A program made the translations under genes and the position numbers. DNA of 64,000 nucleotides from Bacteroidota bacterium (GTDB lineage: Bacteria; Bacteroidota; Bacteroidia; M30B66). The notes below the pieces were generated by a model that saw only the letters and a program-made list of their open reading frames with translations, ran no database searches and was not told the origin of the DNA. This document shows, in pieces, positions 47,099 to 54,871 of the stretch; positions within the stretch are counted from its first letter, which is position 1, and each line of letters starts with the position of its first letter. The stretch spans positions 1 to 64,000 of the forward strand of contig JAIXUS010000003.1 in assembly GCA_027483445.1 (NCBI GenBank), given 5' to 3'.

Positions 47099-47415
47099 AT
47101 TGCGGTTCACTGGAAAACCTGCACTTCCCACTCAACCCAATGCCTCGAAATTAATCCACGCCATTCCAGTTAAAAGACTCAGAACTCCAATTGCGGCTAT
47201 GTAAAAGGCCTTAGGTTAAAACCCTGCAAGCTCGAAGAGTCTTCAGCTTCGCGCGATATTATGCTTCAGCAACGAATACCGTGAATTCAGTCATTCTAGC
47301 TCAACGAGGTGTCAACAACCCAATCACCTCGGGAGACACGTGTCCCCGCCCTGTCTTAAGTTCGGGAAAAAGCCGACCATGAACAAGCTAACTTATGAAC
47401 GAACCTGTTAAAAAC

Positions 47416-47435
47416 TAAACGTTTATAAACGTTTA
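47416..47435. promoter_or_regulatory. Perfect 20-bp palindrome TAAACGTTTATAAACGTTTA
   Basis: Fully symmetric over 20 bases and made of two AAACGTTT half-sites. On the minus strand it is followed by GTTTTTAACAGG, so it could be a weak terminator for the MarR gene that ends at 47506. Equally, it could be a protein-binding site. No promoter was seen beside it. Confidence 0.4.
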
Positions 47436-47505
47436 ACGCTTGATGGTCATTATGAGATTTCCGATCTTGAACTCGGGGAGGAGGTTGGAGGCCCCCGCAA
47501 GCCCC

Positions 47506-48189
47506 CTACCCCACCAACTCCTTCCAGCTGCGATTCTTCGCCTTTTCGTGCAGCTCCAAATGAAATCCATACAAGCGGTTGAGGCTGTGCAGGAGGCGGT
47601 TCTTTTCGGCATCGTTCAATGGGCCGCAAACCAGGCGACCAAAGGATTCTAAGTCGGCCAAGAGCTCCAACACGAGGCGCTGCCCGGCTTCGGTGAGACG
47701 CATGAGGCGCTGCCGGCCATCGCTGGGGTCGCTGCCCTGCTCCATCAGGCCTAAACGGGTAAGTCGCTTAATGATTTCCATGCCCGTGGTTTTTTCGTGA
47801 AGGTTCGCCTGAATCAAGGCCATTTTCCCCGAAGGGCCCCGAAACATGAGCATTAACAAATACGGCACATCGTCGATCGAGCTCAGGGGCTGGCCATGCA
47901 AGAGCTTCTTGCCGTATCCGCGGGCGAAACGATACATATATACTATCTGCCTTGCTATCTGTGTCTCGATGCTCTCCGGCACGCCGGCCGTATTCACCGC
48001 AGCAGGAACCGCATTGTCATCCTGCGGAGCAGCACCCACCTCCTCGCTGAGCCATTGGCCAAACGAAGCGATGCTGCCATCAGGCTGTGCCCGCCTGAAA
48101 TCGGCCGCCTTTTGCAACAAGGCCTGCATAAAGCCGAAATCGCTCCTTTCGGAATCTGCTGATTGATATGCACTTAAATCCATCTTCAC
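47506..48189 (-). CDS. MarR-family transcriptional regulator
   Basis: 227 residues. The central and C-terminal part is a MarR winged helix: 'VPYLLMLMFRGPSGKMALIQ', 'NLHEKTTGMEIIKRLTRLGL' (recognition helix) and 'DPSDGRQRLMRLTEAGQRLV' (wing with the DGR motif), about 110-180. An N-terminal extension of about 80 residues is unusual for MarR proteins (normally about 150). It is divergent from the TonB-dependent receptor, with an imperfect TTGT-N11-ACAA palindrome in the 79-base space between them. It may control itself and the receptor (inference). Confidence 0.85.
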   Translation of the reverse strand: MKMDLSAYQSADSERSDFGFMQALLQKAADFRRAQPDGSIASFGQWLSEEVGAAPQDDNAVPAAVNTAGVPESIETQIARQIVYMYRFARGYGKKLLHGQPLSSIDDVPYLLMLMFRGPSGKMALIQANLHEKTTGMEIIKRLTRLGLMEQGSDPSDGRQRLMRLTEAGQRLVLELLADLESFGRLVCGPLNDAEKNRLLHSLNRLYGFHLELHEKAKNRSWKELVG

Positions 48190-48206
48190 CGTAATTTGAT
48201 ATTTTT

Positions 48207-48225
48207 TTGTACCAATTTAGAACAA
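48207..48225. promoter_or_regulatory. Candidate MarR operator
   Basis: TTGTACCAATTTAGAACAA matches its reverse complement at 14 of 19 positions, with intact TTGT/ACAA ends, like known MarR sites in shape. It sits midway between the divergent MarR and TonB receptor starts. Confidence 0.35.
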
Positions 48226-48268
48226 AAAAGAACCAATAAGGTTTTGTTCGCATTCATTAAACGCATTT

Positions 48269-50716
48269 ATGTTGACCTCTCCTCTACACCTTCGAATTTC
48301 ACTTTTTCTGCTGCTCATTGCGGGCAGCGCTGTCGCCCAAAAAACCGGCATTGTGCGCGGCGTGGTGCTCGACAAGAACACCCAGGAACCGCTGATCGGC
48401 GCCGCGGTGGGCATTCCGGGCACCAGCTTCGGCGCCTCAACCGACCTTAACGGAGCCTATAAAATCAGCAACGTTCCGGTAGGTAACATCAACCTAAAAG
48501 CTACGCTGGTGGGCTATGAGCCCCAAAACAAATTCAACATCCTAATTAGCTCGGGCAACGACCAGGTGGTGAACTTCGAGCTGATGGAAACCTCAACCGA
48601 CCTGAAGGAAATCGAAATCACCTTCGACAAGGGCCGGTCGGCGGCGGCGGTCGACATGGTAACTCCGCTTTCGGTGCAAACCCTCACCACCGAAGAAATC
48701 CGCTCCAACCCGGGTGGTAACTTCGATATTTCACGCGTTATTCAAGCATTACCAGGAGTTGCCGGGGCTTCGGCGGCGGCTTTCCGTAACGACATTATCA
48801 TCCGCGGAGGCGCGCCCAACGAAAACGTCTTTTTCCTCGATGGCATTGAGATTCCGGTAATCAACCACTTTCAAACGCAAGGCAGCTCCGGCGGCCCGGC
48901 CGGAATCCTGAACACCGCCTTTATCGAAGATGTGAAGCTGGCCTCCTCGGCCTTCGATGCGCGCTACGACAATGCCCTGGCATCGGTGTTCGTGATGAAA
49001 CAACGCGAAGGCAACCCCGAAAGGCTCTCAGGAAACCTCCGCCTGAGCTCTACCGAATTTGCGGCAAGCTTCGAAGGTCCGGCCGGTAAAAAAACCAACT
49101 ACCTCGTTTCTGCTCGCCGCTCATACCTGCAGCTGCTCTTTGAAGCCATCGACCTCCCGATTCGTCCAAATTACTGGGACTTCCAATTCAAAATCACCCA
49201 CAAAATCAACGAAAAAACAACGCTCACCGCATTAGGCGTTGGGGCCATCGACGAATTCCGCTTTGGTGTTCCACGGGAATCGACACCCGATAAAACCTTC
49301 ATTCTGAACTCTACTCCATCCATCAACCAATGGAATTACACCAATGGAGTGTCGATTAAGCGTCTGATTAAAAACGGTTTCGTAAACATCGCCCTGAGCC
49401 GGAATATGTTCAACAACGAACTCGACCGCTTCGAAAATCAAGACGAAGGCAACGAAGAAGCCCGCATCCTCAAAATCCGTTCACAGGAAATCGAGAACAA
49501 GCTGCGCATCGATGTGAACCGCTTCGTAAACAACTGGAAGTTTTCCTACGGCGTTGTTGGGCAGTATGTAAAATTCAACAATTCCATTTTCAACCGTTTA
49601 ATTAAAGAGCAGGTTTTGTCCAACGGCGATACCATTCCCGGTTTGGCCATCAACTTTAACACTGCTATCGACTTTTTCCGCTATGGCGCTTTTGGTCAGG
49701 TATCACGTCGTTTCTTCTCGAACAAATTGTTGGTTTCAGCAGGTTTACGTACCGACGGCAACAGCTTCACCACCAATGGCAACGATTTGTTGAGCACCCT
49801 TTCGCCCCGCCTTTCAATCTCCTGGAACTTCCTCCCAAAATGGAACCTCAACGCATCGGTAGGCGACTATTACAAGATACCAACCTACACCGTTCTGGGT
49901 TTCCAGGAGGAAGGAAAAGGCTTTGTGAACCGCGATGCCAAATACATCCGCTCTACACATTATGTAACCGGCTTCGAATTCCTGCCCCGCGACGACATGC
50001 GGTTCACCCTCGAAGGTTTCTTCAAGCGCTACAGCAACTACCCGGTATCGGTGGCCAACGGAATCTCACTGGCTAACCTGGGCGGAGGTTTCGATGTACT
50101 GGGCAACGAAGCCGTTACCTTTATCGGTGGTGGCGAAACCTATGGAATGGAATTCTACTATCAACAAAAGCTCGTAAAGCGCACATTTGCAGTGTTCTCG
50201 TACACCTTTGTAAGGAGCCGCTTTTCGGGAGCCGACGGTAATTTGATCGCCTCTTCATGGGACAATCGCCACCTGATTTCGGCCCTCTTCGGCTATAAGC
50301 TAAAGCGTGGCTGGGAGCTTGGCGCCAAATTCCGCTTCGCCGGAGGTACCCCATTCACACCCTTCGATACTGTGGCTTCGCGCTTCAGCTTTGCCACCAC
50401 CGGTGTGGGCGTGCTCGACTTCAACCGTCTTAATACTGAGCGCCTGATCAACTTCTCTCAATTCGACATCCGCATCGACAAGAAGTTTTACTTCAAAAAA
50501 GCCACGCTCAACATCTTCATCGACATCCAAAACCTATTGCGGGCGCCAAACCCCGACATTCCCGATTACTCCTTCAAGCGCAACGCCGACAATACCGCCT
50601 TCGAAACCACCGATGGTCAGGCATTGCGTCCCGATGGCTCCAACGGAATTCCGGTGCTCCTCCGCGACGAAACACCGCTAATCACCCCTGCAATCGGGAT
50701 TATTTTCGAGTTTTAA
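48269..50716 (+). CDS. TonB-dependent outer-membrane receptor
   Basis: 815 residues. A signal peptide (MLTSPLHLRISLFLLLIAGS) is followed by a carboxypeptidase-like regulatory domain ('GVVLDKNTQEPLIGAAVGIP ... GAYKISNVPVGNINLKATLV', about 28-110). The plug comes next ('LTTEEIRSNPGGNFDISRVIQ', 'ALPGVAG', 'FRNDIIIRGGAPNENVFFLDG', 'ADNALAS'-like end 'ARYDNALASVF'), then a 22-strand-type barrel ('LSPRLSISWNFLPKWNLNAS', 'SYTFVRSRFSGADG') ending in 'PAIGIIFEF'. It should import a nutrient using TonB energy. No SusD partner is encoded next to it, so the substrate is unknown. It is divergent from the MarR gene and closed by the terminator at 50756. Confidence 0.92.
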   Translation: MLTSPLHLRISLFLLLIAGSAVAQKTGIVRGVVLDKNTQEPLIGAAVGIPGTSFGASTDLNGAYKISNVPVGNINLKATLVGYEPQNKFNILISSGNDQVVNFELMETSTDLKEIEITFDKGRSAAAVDMVTPLSVQTLTTEEIRSNPGGNFDISRVIQALPGVAGASAAAFRNDIIIRGGAPNENVFFLDGIEIPVINHFQTQGSSGGPAGILNTAFIEDVKLASSAFDARYDNALASVFVMKQREGNPERLSGNLRLSSTEFAASFEGPAGKKTNYLVSARRSYLQLLFEAIDLPIRPNYWDFQFKITHKINEKTTLTALGVGAIDEFRFGVPRESTPDKTFILNSTPSINQWNYTNGVSIKRLIKNGFVNIALSRNMFNNELDRFENQDEGNEEARILKIRSQEIENKLRIDVNRFVNNWKFSYGVVGQYVKFNNSIFNRLIKEQVLSNGDTIPGLAINFNTAIDFFRYGAFGQVSRRFFSNKLLVSAGLRTDGNSFTTNGNDLLSTLSPRLSISWNFLPKWNLNASVGDYYKIPTYTVLGFQEEGKGFVNRDAKYIRSTHYVTGFEFLPRDDMRFTLEGFFKRYSNYPVSVANGISLANLGGGFDVLGNEAVTFIGGGETYGMEFYYQQKLVKRTFAVFSYTFVRSRFSGADGNLIASSWDNRHLISALFGYKLKRGWELGAKFRFAGGTPFTPFDTVASRFSFATTGVGVLDFNRLNTERLINFSQFDIRIDKKFYFKKATLNIFIDIQNLLRAPNPDIPDYSFKRNADNTAFETTDGQALRPDGSNGIPVLLRDETPLITPAIGIIFEF

Positions 50717-50755
50717 GGCACCGCACAAGTCCTTTTCAAACCCTATTTCACGGCC

Positions 50756-50785
50756 AAAGGGAGGAGATTCAGTCTTCTCCCTTTT
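50756..50785 (+). terminator. Terminator of the TonB receptor gene
   Basis: AAAGGGAGGAGA (50756-50767) pairs with TCTTCTCCCTTT (50773-50784) with one mismatch and a 5-base loop, followed by TT. It lies about 40 bases after the stop codon. Confidence 0.7.
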
Positions 50786-50859
50786 CCATTTCAAAGCGCG
50801 TGTAGAAGCAAGGCCAACGGCGTAATCACGAGCACCAGAACAGCATTGGTACTTTTTTT

Positions 50860-50986
50860 CGGGCCGCCTGCCTTTTGGAGTATCGCGAAAGCCTCAGGTA
50901 TCTCTTCAGGCACCGCGCTATCCGCTCGTAGTCGCCGCGCCGCCTTGCTCTGCGGACGAGCTACCCGCTTCTATCGCTGGCGGGGG
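50860..50986. repeat. GC-rich Bacteroidota intergenic element, copy C
   Basis: Contains CCGCGCTATCCGCTCGTAG (50913-50931) and, mirrored, GAGCTACCCGCTTCTATCGC (50958-50977), around a CGCCGCGCCGCC centre, ending GGCGGGGG. It is closest to copy D at 40787-40859. With the terminator it fills most of the gap 50717-51147; I see no other gene there. Confidence 0.55.
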
Positions 50987-51147
50987 CAGAACGGGTAAAC
51001 TCAAGAGGCCGTTTAGTTTTAATGTGCGTGGTAATGGTTGGTGTGCAAAACATTCCTCTATAATTACACATCGTATAGGTAGTCTTTGTGATTTTCTATG
51101 GATATTTAGACTTGAATATTTTCATCACCTACCTTATTTACCTAAGA

Positions 51148-51675
51148 ATGCGATTGAATAACAATACCTCCTCGATGATAAAATCACTAAATCGTTTTTA
51201 TAACGAAGACCGCGCGCCCAATATGCAGAAGTACCGTATTGGTATGGATTTAAGTGATTATCCTAGCGCCCAAGCGATGGAATTGTTGGGTGTTGTTAAT
51301 GTTGATAATGTAGCATTCATACAATTGGTGTTTTTTTTTCGTCGCAAGTACAATTCAAATAGCCTCGTGCTATTGGAGGTGATGAACCAGCTTATTGAAA
51401 AGTCACCTACAAACAGACAGCTTTTGCAAGCCAATGTGCGCTTGGCTCTATTAATCGAGCGGTTTTTGTCTTCAGGTGAAGAAGCAAAACAAAGGAAGAC
51501 TGCACTGGAGCAAATAAATAAGCACATGGTTAAGCAATTAGAGGATCTGTATTATGCAGTAAGGCCACACATCGATCGAAAGATAAAGCGGGCTGTGGTT
51601 CATCGATTTAATTCTAAGGATTCAGGTATACATATCAATACACCCTTGTCGATTCGAACTGTCAAACCCCAGTAA
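51148..51675 (+). CDS. Hypothetical protein upstream of the restriction island
   Basis: The frame is open from a GTG at 51088; I choose ATG 51148 (MRLNNNTSS), and ATG 51175 (MIKSLNRFY) is also possible. The 175 residues show no family I recognise. It is helical and charged with no signal or membrane segment. 'VLLEVMNQLIEKSPTNRQLL' and 'QRKTALEQINKHMVKQLEDL' would form long helices, and the C-terminus is basic ('HIDRKIKRAVVHRF'). A run of nine T residues (51332-51340) lies in the coding sequence at 'VFFFRR', a place where slippage could shift the frame. AT-rich composition links it to the restriction island rather than to the TonB gene. Confidence 0.6.
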   Translation: MRLNNNTSSMIKSLNRFYNEDRAPNMQKYRIGMDLSDYPSAQAMELLGVVNVDNVAFIQLVFFFRRKYNSNSLVLLEVMNQLIEKSPTNRQLLQANVRLALLIERFLSSGEEAKQRKTALEQINKHMVKQLEDLYYAVRPHIDRKIKRAVVHRFNSKDSGIHINTPLSIRTVKPQ

Positions 51676-51831
51676 GGCAACAAGGTGGTTAATGTATGCT
51701 TCGGCTGTACTATGTAAAGGCGGTGATCAAACAATGTCGATAGGCTACAAGGCTAAAAATAAAGCAACCAACAAAAATTTCAATCCATTGATTAACAAAT
51801 ATTTATGCTATATATTCATATTTTGTAGGCA

Positions 51832-51862
51832 TTGTACTAAGGTAAATAATTGAATAAATTTG
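51832..51862 (+). promoter_or_regulatory. Bacteroidota-type promoter of the restriction-modification operon
   Basis: TTG at 51832-51834, 20 bases, TAAATTTG at 51855-51862, a full consensus match. The inferred transcript starts near 51868, about 45 bases before the first HsdS ATG at 51913. Confidence 0.6.
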
Positions 51863-51912
51863 GAAACAACAATGGGGTTCGCTACTTTTGTACATTCAAT
51901 ACTCAGCATTAA

Positions 51913-52479
51913 ATGTTCAATCTCGGGTCGCTCCTTCACATTCAAACTGGACTATTCGCCAAAGGCTATGGCGAAGGAGATGTGCATTATTTGCAAGTGC
52001 GGCACTTCAATGAGCAAGGCAAACGCATTGAGGCATTGTATGGCGACCTTCTTTCAAATGAACTTTCTCAAAAGCATCTTTTACAGGAAGGCGATGTGTT
52101 GTTCGCGGCAAAGGGAATGAAAAACTATGCCGTAGCAGTAGATAAAGATTGGCTTCCTGCTGTTGCCTCCACCTCATTTTTTGTATTGAGAGTCACCAAT
52201 AAAAAACTGAGCCCCAACTACCTTATGTGGTACTTGAATAGTCCCACCATACAAGGCAATTTGAAAAACAAAGCCATTGGAACCGCTATGCCTTCTATTT
52301 CGAAGCAAGCGCTCGAATCCATAGAAATACCAATTCCAAGTCTCAAAACACAAGAAGTGATTGTTAAGCTTTCAGCATTGCGGCAAAAAGAGCTTGAAAT
52401 CAAACAAAACATTGAATTGCTTCGCACCGAAATCATCCATCACACCATTCTAAAATCCCTTCATAAGAGTCATGAATAA
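51913..52479 (+). CDS. Half-length type I restriction specificity subunit (HsdS)
   Basis: 188 residues, about half a normal HsdS. An in-frame TAA directly precedes the ATG, so it is not an obvious 5' truncation. It holds one target-recognition domain ('LGSLLHIQTGLFAKGYGEGD ... EGDVLFAAKGMKNYAVAV', 'STSFFVLRVTNKKLSPNYLM', 'WYLNSPTIQGNL ... IPIPSLKTQE', about 3-145). One conserved coiled-coil spacer follows ('KLSALRQKELEIKQNIELLR', about 150-170). A single-domain S could act as a homodimer to recognise a symmetric site. It overlaps hsdM by 8 bases and is the first gene of the operon. A second, full-length S lies at 54861. Confidence 0.82.
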   Translation: MFNLGSLLHIQTGLFAKGYGEGDVHYLQVRHFNEQGKRIEALYGDLLSNELSQKHLLQEGDVLFAAKGMKNYAVAVDKDWLPAVASTSFFVLRVTNKKLSPNYLMWYLNSPTIQGNLKNKAIGTAMPSISKQALESIEIPIPSLKTQEVIVKLSALRQKELEIKQNIELLRTEIIHHTILKSLHKSHE

Positions 52480-54034
52480 GATTACGCAAAAAGACATTAA
52501 CGACGCCGTTTGGAAAGCATGCGACACCTTTAGAGGCAGCATAGACCCCAGCGTTTATAAAGACTATGTGTTGACCATGCTCTTCCTCAAATACCTCAGC
52601 GATGTGCATGACGATAAAATGGAAGGCTACCTGAAAAAGTACAATGGTGATGTGGAACGGGCCAAACGTGCCATGCAACACGAACGCTTTATTGTGCCGG
52701 AACATAGCCATTTTAAATACTTATATGACCACCGCAACGAAGCCAATATTGGCGAACTCATCAATATTGCCTTGACGGATTTGGAAGAAGCCAACCGGGA
52801 AAAACTCTACAGCGAAGACGGTGCGGGCATTTTCCAGAACATCGACTTTAACAACAGCAAACTCGGCGAGCCCAAAGACAAAAACCAGCGCCTGAAAACC
52901 CTGTTGATTGACTTCAATTCCGAAAAGCTCGATCTGCGTCCTTCGCAAGTGGGCGGTGCCGATATCATTGGTGGAGCCTACGAATTTCTGATTGCCAACT
53001 TCGCCAGCGATGCCGGAAAAAAGGCGGGAGAATTCTTCACACCTTCTGAAGTATCAACCCTCCTCGCGAAACTCACCAAAAGCAAACCGGGTTCCCGCAT
53101 CTGCGACCCCACTTGTGGCTCAGGTTCCCTGCTCATCAAGGCCGGACAAGAAGTAGGTTCGGATAATTTCTCACTCTACGGACAAGAAGCCAACGGCAGC
53201 ACCTGGGCTTTGGCGGTAATGAACATGTTTTTGCATGGCTTTGACAATGCCACCATTCGTTGGGGCGATACCATACGTAACCCCAAACTGAAAGAAGGCG
53301 ACCAATTGATGAAGTTTGATACTGTGGTGGCGAACCCACCGTTTTCGCTCGACAAATGGGGCAAAGTAGAAGATAAAGACGGTGATAAAACTACCATTAG
53401 CTACGACCCTGAAACCGACAAATACAACCGTTTTTGGCGTGGCGTACCACCCAAAAGCAAGGGCGATTGGGCATTTATCAGCCACATGATTGAAACGCTG
53501 AACGAACACGGCAAAGCCGGTGTGGTTGTGCCACATGGGGTATTGTTCCGGGGCAGCAGCGAAGGTCGTATTCGCCAACGCACCATTGAAGAAAACCTGC
53601 TCGAAGCGGTAATTGGTTTGCCTGCCAATCTGTTTTTTGGCACCGGCATTCCGGCTGCTATTTTGGTGTTTAACAAACAGAAGAGCAGCAATAACGTATT
53701 GTTTATTGATGCCAGTAAGCAATTTGATAGTGCGAAAAATCAGAATAAACTGGATGAGAAACGCCACATCCAACCCATTGTGGATACCTATCGAGCTTTT
53801 AATGAAGGCAAACTACAGCCCGGTGTGGTGGAAGATAAATACAGCTACGTAGCTACTGCCGAAGAAATACAGGAAAACGATTTTAACCTGAATATTCCAC
53901 GTTATGTCGACACCTTTGAAGAAGAAGCCGAAGTAGATATTGCTGCGGTGCAGAAGGAGATTGATAAGCTGGAAGATGAATTGGTGAAAGTGCAGGCAGA
54001 AATAGATGGCTATTTGAAACAACTCATTTCATAA
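52472..54034 (+). CDS. hsdM: Type I restriction-modification methyltransferase subunit (HsdM)
   Basis: 520 residues, normal length. The HsdM N-terminal helical domain ('DINDAVWKACDTFRGSIDPS VYKDYVLTMLFLKYLSD') precedes an N6-adenine methyltransferase fold. That fold has 'KKAGEFFTPSEVSTLLAKL', SAM-binding 'DPTCGSGSLLIKAG' (about 211-220) and the catalytic 'VVANPPFSLDKW' (NPPF, about 289-292). A C-terminal coiled coil ('IAAVQKEIDKLEDELVKVQA') contacts the S subunit. With HsdS it methylates adenines in the recognition site. It is coupled to the half-S gene upstream and 3 bases from the KilA-N gene downstream. Confidence 0.95.
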   Translation: MNKITQKDINDAVWKACDTFRGSIDPSVYKDYVLTMLFLKYLSDVHDDKMEGYLKKYNGDVERAKRAMQHERFIVPEHSHFKYLYDHRNEANIGELINIALTDLEEANREKLYSEDGAGIFQNIDFNNSKLGEPKDKNQRLKTLLIDFNSEKLDLRPSQVGGADIIGGAYEFLIANFASDAGKKAGEFFTPSEVSTLLAKLTKSKPGSRICDPTCGSGSLLIKAGQEVGSDNFSLYGQEANGSTWALAVMNMFLHGFDNATIRWGDTIRNPKLKEGDQLMKFDTVVANPPFSLDKWGKVEDKDGDKTTISYDPETDKYNRFWRGVPPKSKGDWAFISHMIETLNEHGKAGVVVPHGVLFRGSSEGRIRQRTIEENLLEAVIGLPANLFFGTGIPAAILVFNKQKSSNNVLFIDASKQFDSAKNQNKLDEKRHIQPIVDTYRAFNEGKLQPGVVEDKYSYVATAEEIQENDFNLNIPRYVDTFEEEAEVDIAAVQKEIDKLEDELVKVQAEIDGYLKQLIS

Positions 54035-54037
54035 GCC

Positions 54038-54871
54038 ATGGCAAAAGAAAAGAAAAGCACAATCAATGTTCAGGGCACAGCTATAACCATTGTAAGCCAT
54101 AAGGAAGATGATTACATCTGCCTTACGGATATGGCGAAGAAGTTTGGTGGCGATGACCTGATATACAGTTGGATGCGAAACCGAAATACCCTTGAATTTC
54201 TGGGTATATGGGAGCAAATGCACAACCCCGATTTTAAAGGTGGCGAATTCGACACCTTTAAAAAAGAAGCCGGTCTCAATAGTTTTCACCTAACGCCAAA
54301 AAAATGGATTGAGGCTACGCAAGCCATTGGCATTCAAAGTCGTGCCGGAAGGTATGGCGGAGGCACCTATGCCCATAAGGATTTGGCTTTTGAGTTTGGC
54401 AGCTGGCTTAGCCCGGAGTTCAAACTGTATCTGATAAAGGAATTCCAACGGCTTAAAGAAGATGAAAACCGCAGACTTTCGCTGGAATGGAACCTAAACC
54501 GCACCTTATCCAAAGTAAACTACCGCATACATACCGATGCGATTAAGGACAATATCATACCCGCCAATATTACCAAAGAGCAGGAACAATATATCTATGC
54601 CAGCGAAGCCGATGTGCTGAATGTAGCCTTGTTTGGAATGACCGCCCAGCAATGGCGAAAAGCCAACCCTGGCAAAGAGGGCAATGTGCGGGATTACAGC
54701 AGCATAGAGCAACTGTTGGTTTTGGCCAACTTAGAAAGCATGAATGCCGAGTTTATCCGTATGGGCATGCCACAAGGCGAACGCCTAAGAAAGCTCAATG
54801 CCATTGCCATACAACAATTAAAATCTTTGGTAGGAAATACTAACCTTAAACAATTGGGCGATGGCAACTGA
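54038..54871 (+). CDS. KilA-N domain protein in the restriction operon
   Basis: 277 residues. The N-terminal KilA-N domain covers about 10-130: 'DDYICLTDMAKKFGGDDLIY SWMRNRNTLEFLGIWEQMHN', then 'KKWIEATQAIGIQSRAGRYG GGTYAHKDLAFEFGSWLSPE'. That last part is the classical KilA-N end. A helical C-terminal part follows ('EADVLNVALFGMTAQQWRKA', 'YSSIEQLLVLANLESMNAEF'). KilA-N is a DNA-binding domain from large phages and viruses and is often seen embedded in type I restriction loci, where its role is unknown. It sits between hsdM and the full-length hsdS, overlapping the latter by 11 bases. Confidence 0.88.
   Translation: MAKEKKSTINVQGTAITIVSHKEDDYICLTDMAKKFGGDDLIYSWMRNRNTLEFLGIWEQMHNPDFKGGEFDTFKKEAGLNSFHLTPKKWIEATQAIGIQSRAGRYGGGTYAHKDLAFEFGSWLSPEFKLYLIKEFQRLKEDENRRLSLEWNLNRTLSKVNYRIHTDAIKDNIIPANITKEQEQYIYASEADVLNVALFGMTAQQWRKANPGKEGNVRDYSSIEQLLVLANLESMNAEFIRMGMPQGERLRKLNAIAIQQLKSLVGNTNLKQLGDGN

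Noticed and set aside
46909-47154. 81-codon open frame after the protease terminator
   Set aside because: It covers the GC-rich repeat element B, has biased low-complexity composition (P, R, S) and no homology-like motif; the same DNA pattern recurs elsewhere without an ORF.
51692-51853. 53-codon open frame before the half-HsdS gene
   Set aside because: Its 3' end overlaps the TTG and runs almost to the -7 box of the operon promoter, and the sequence (runs of K, N, Y, I) looks like translated AT-rich spacer.
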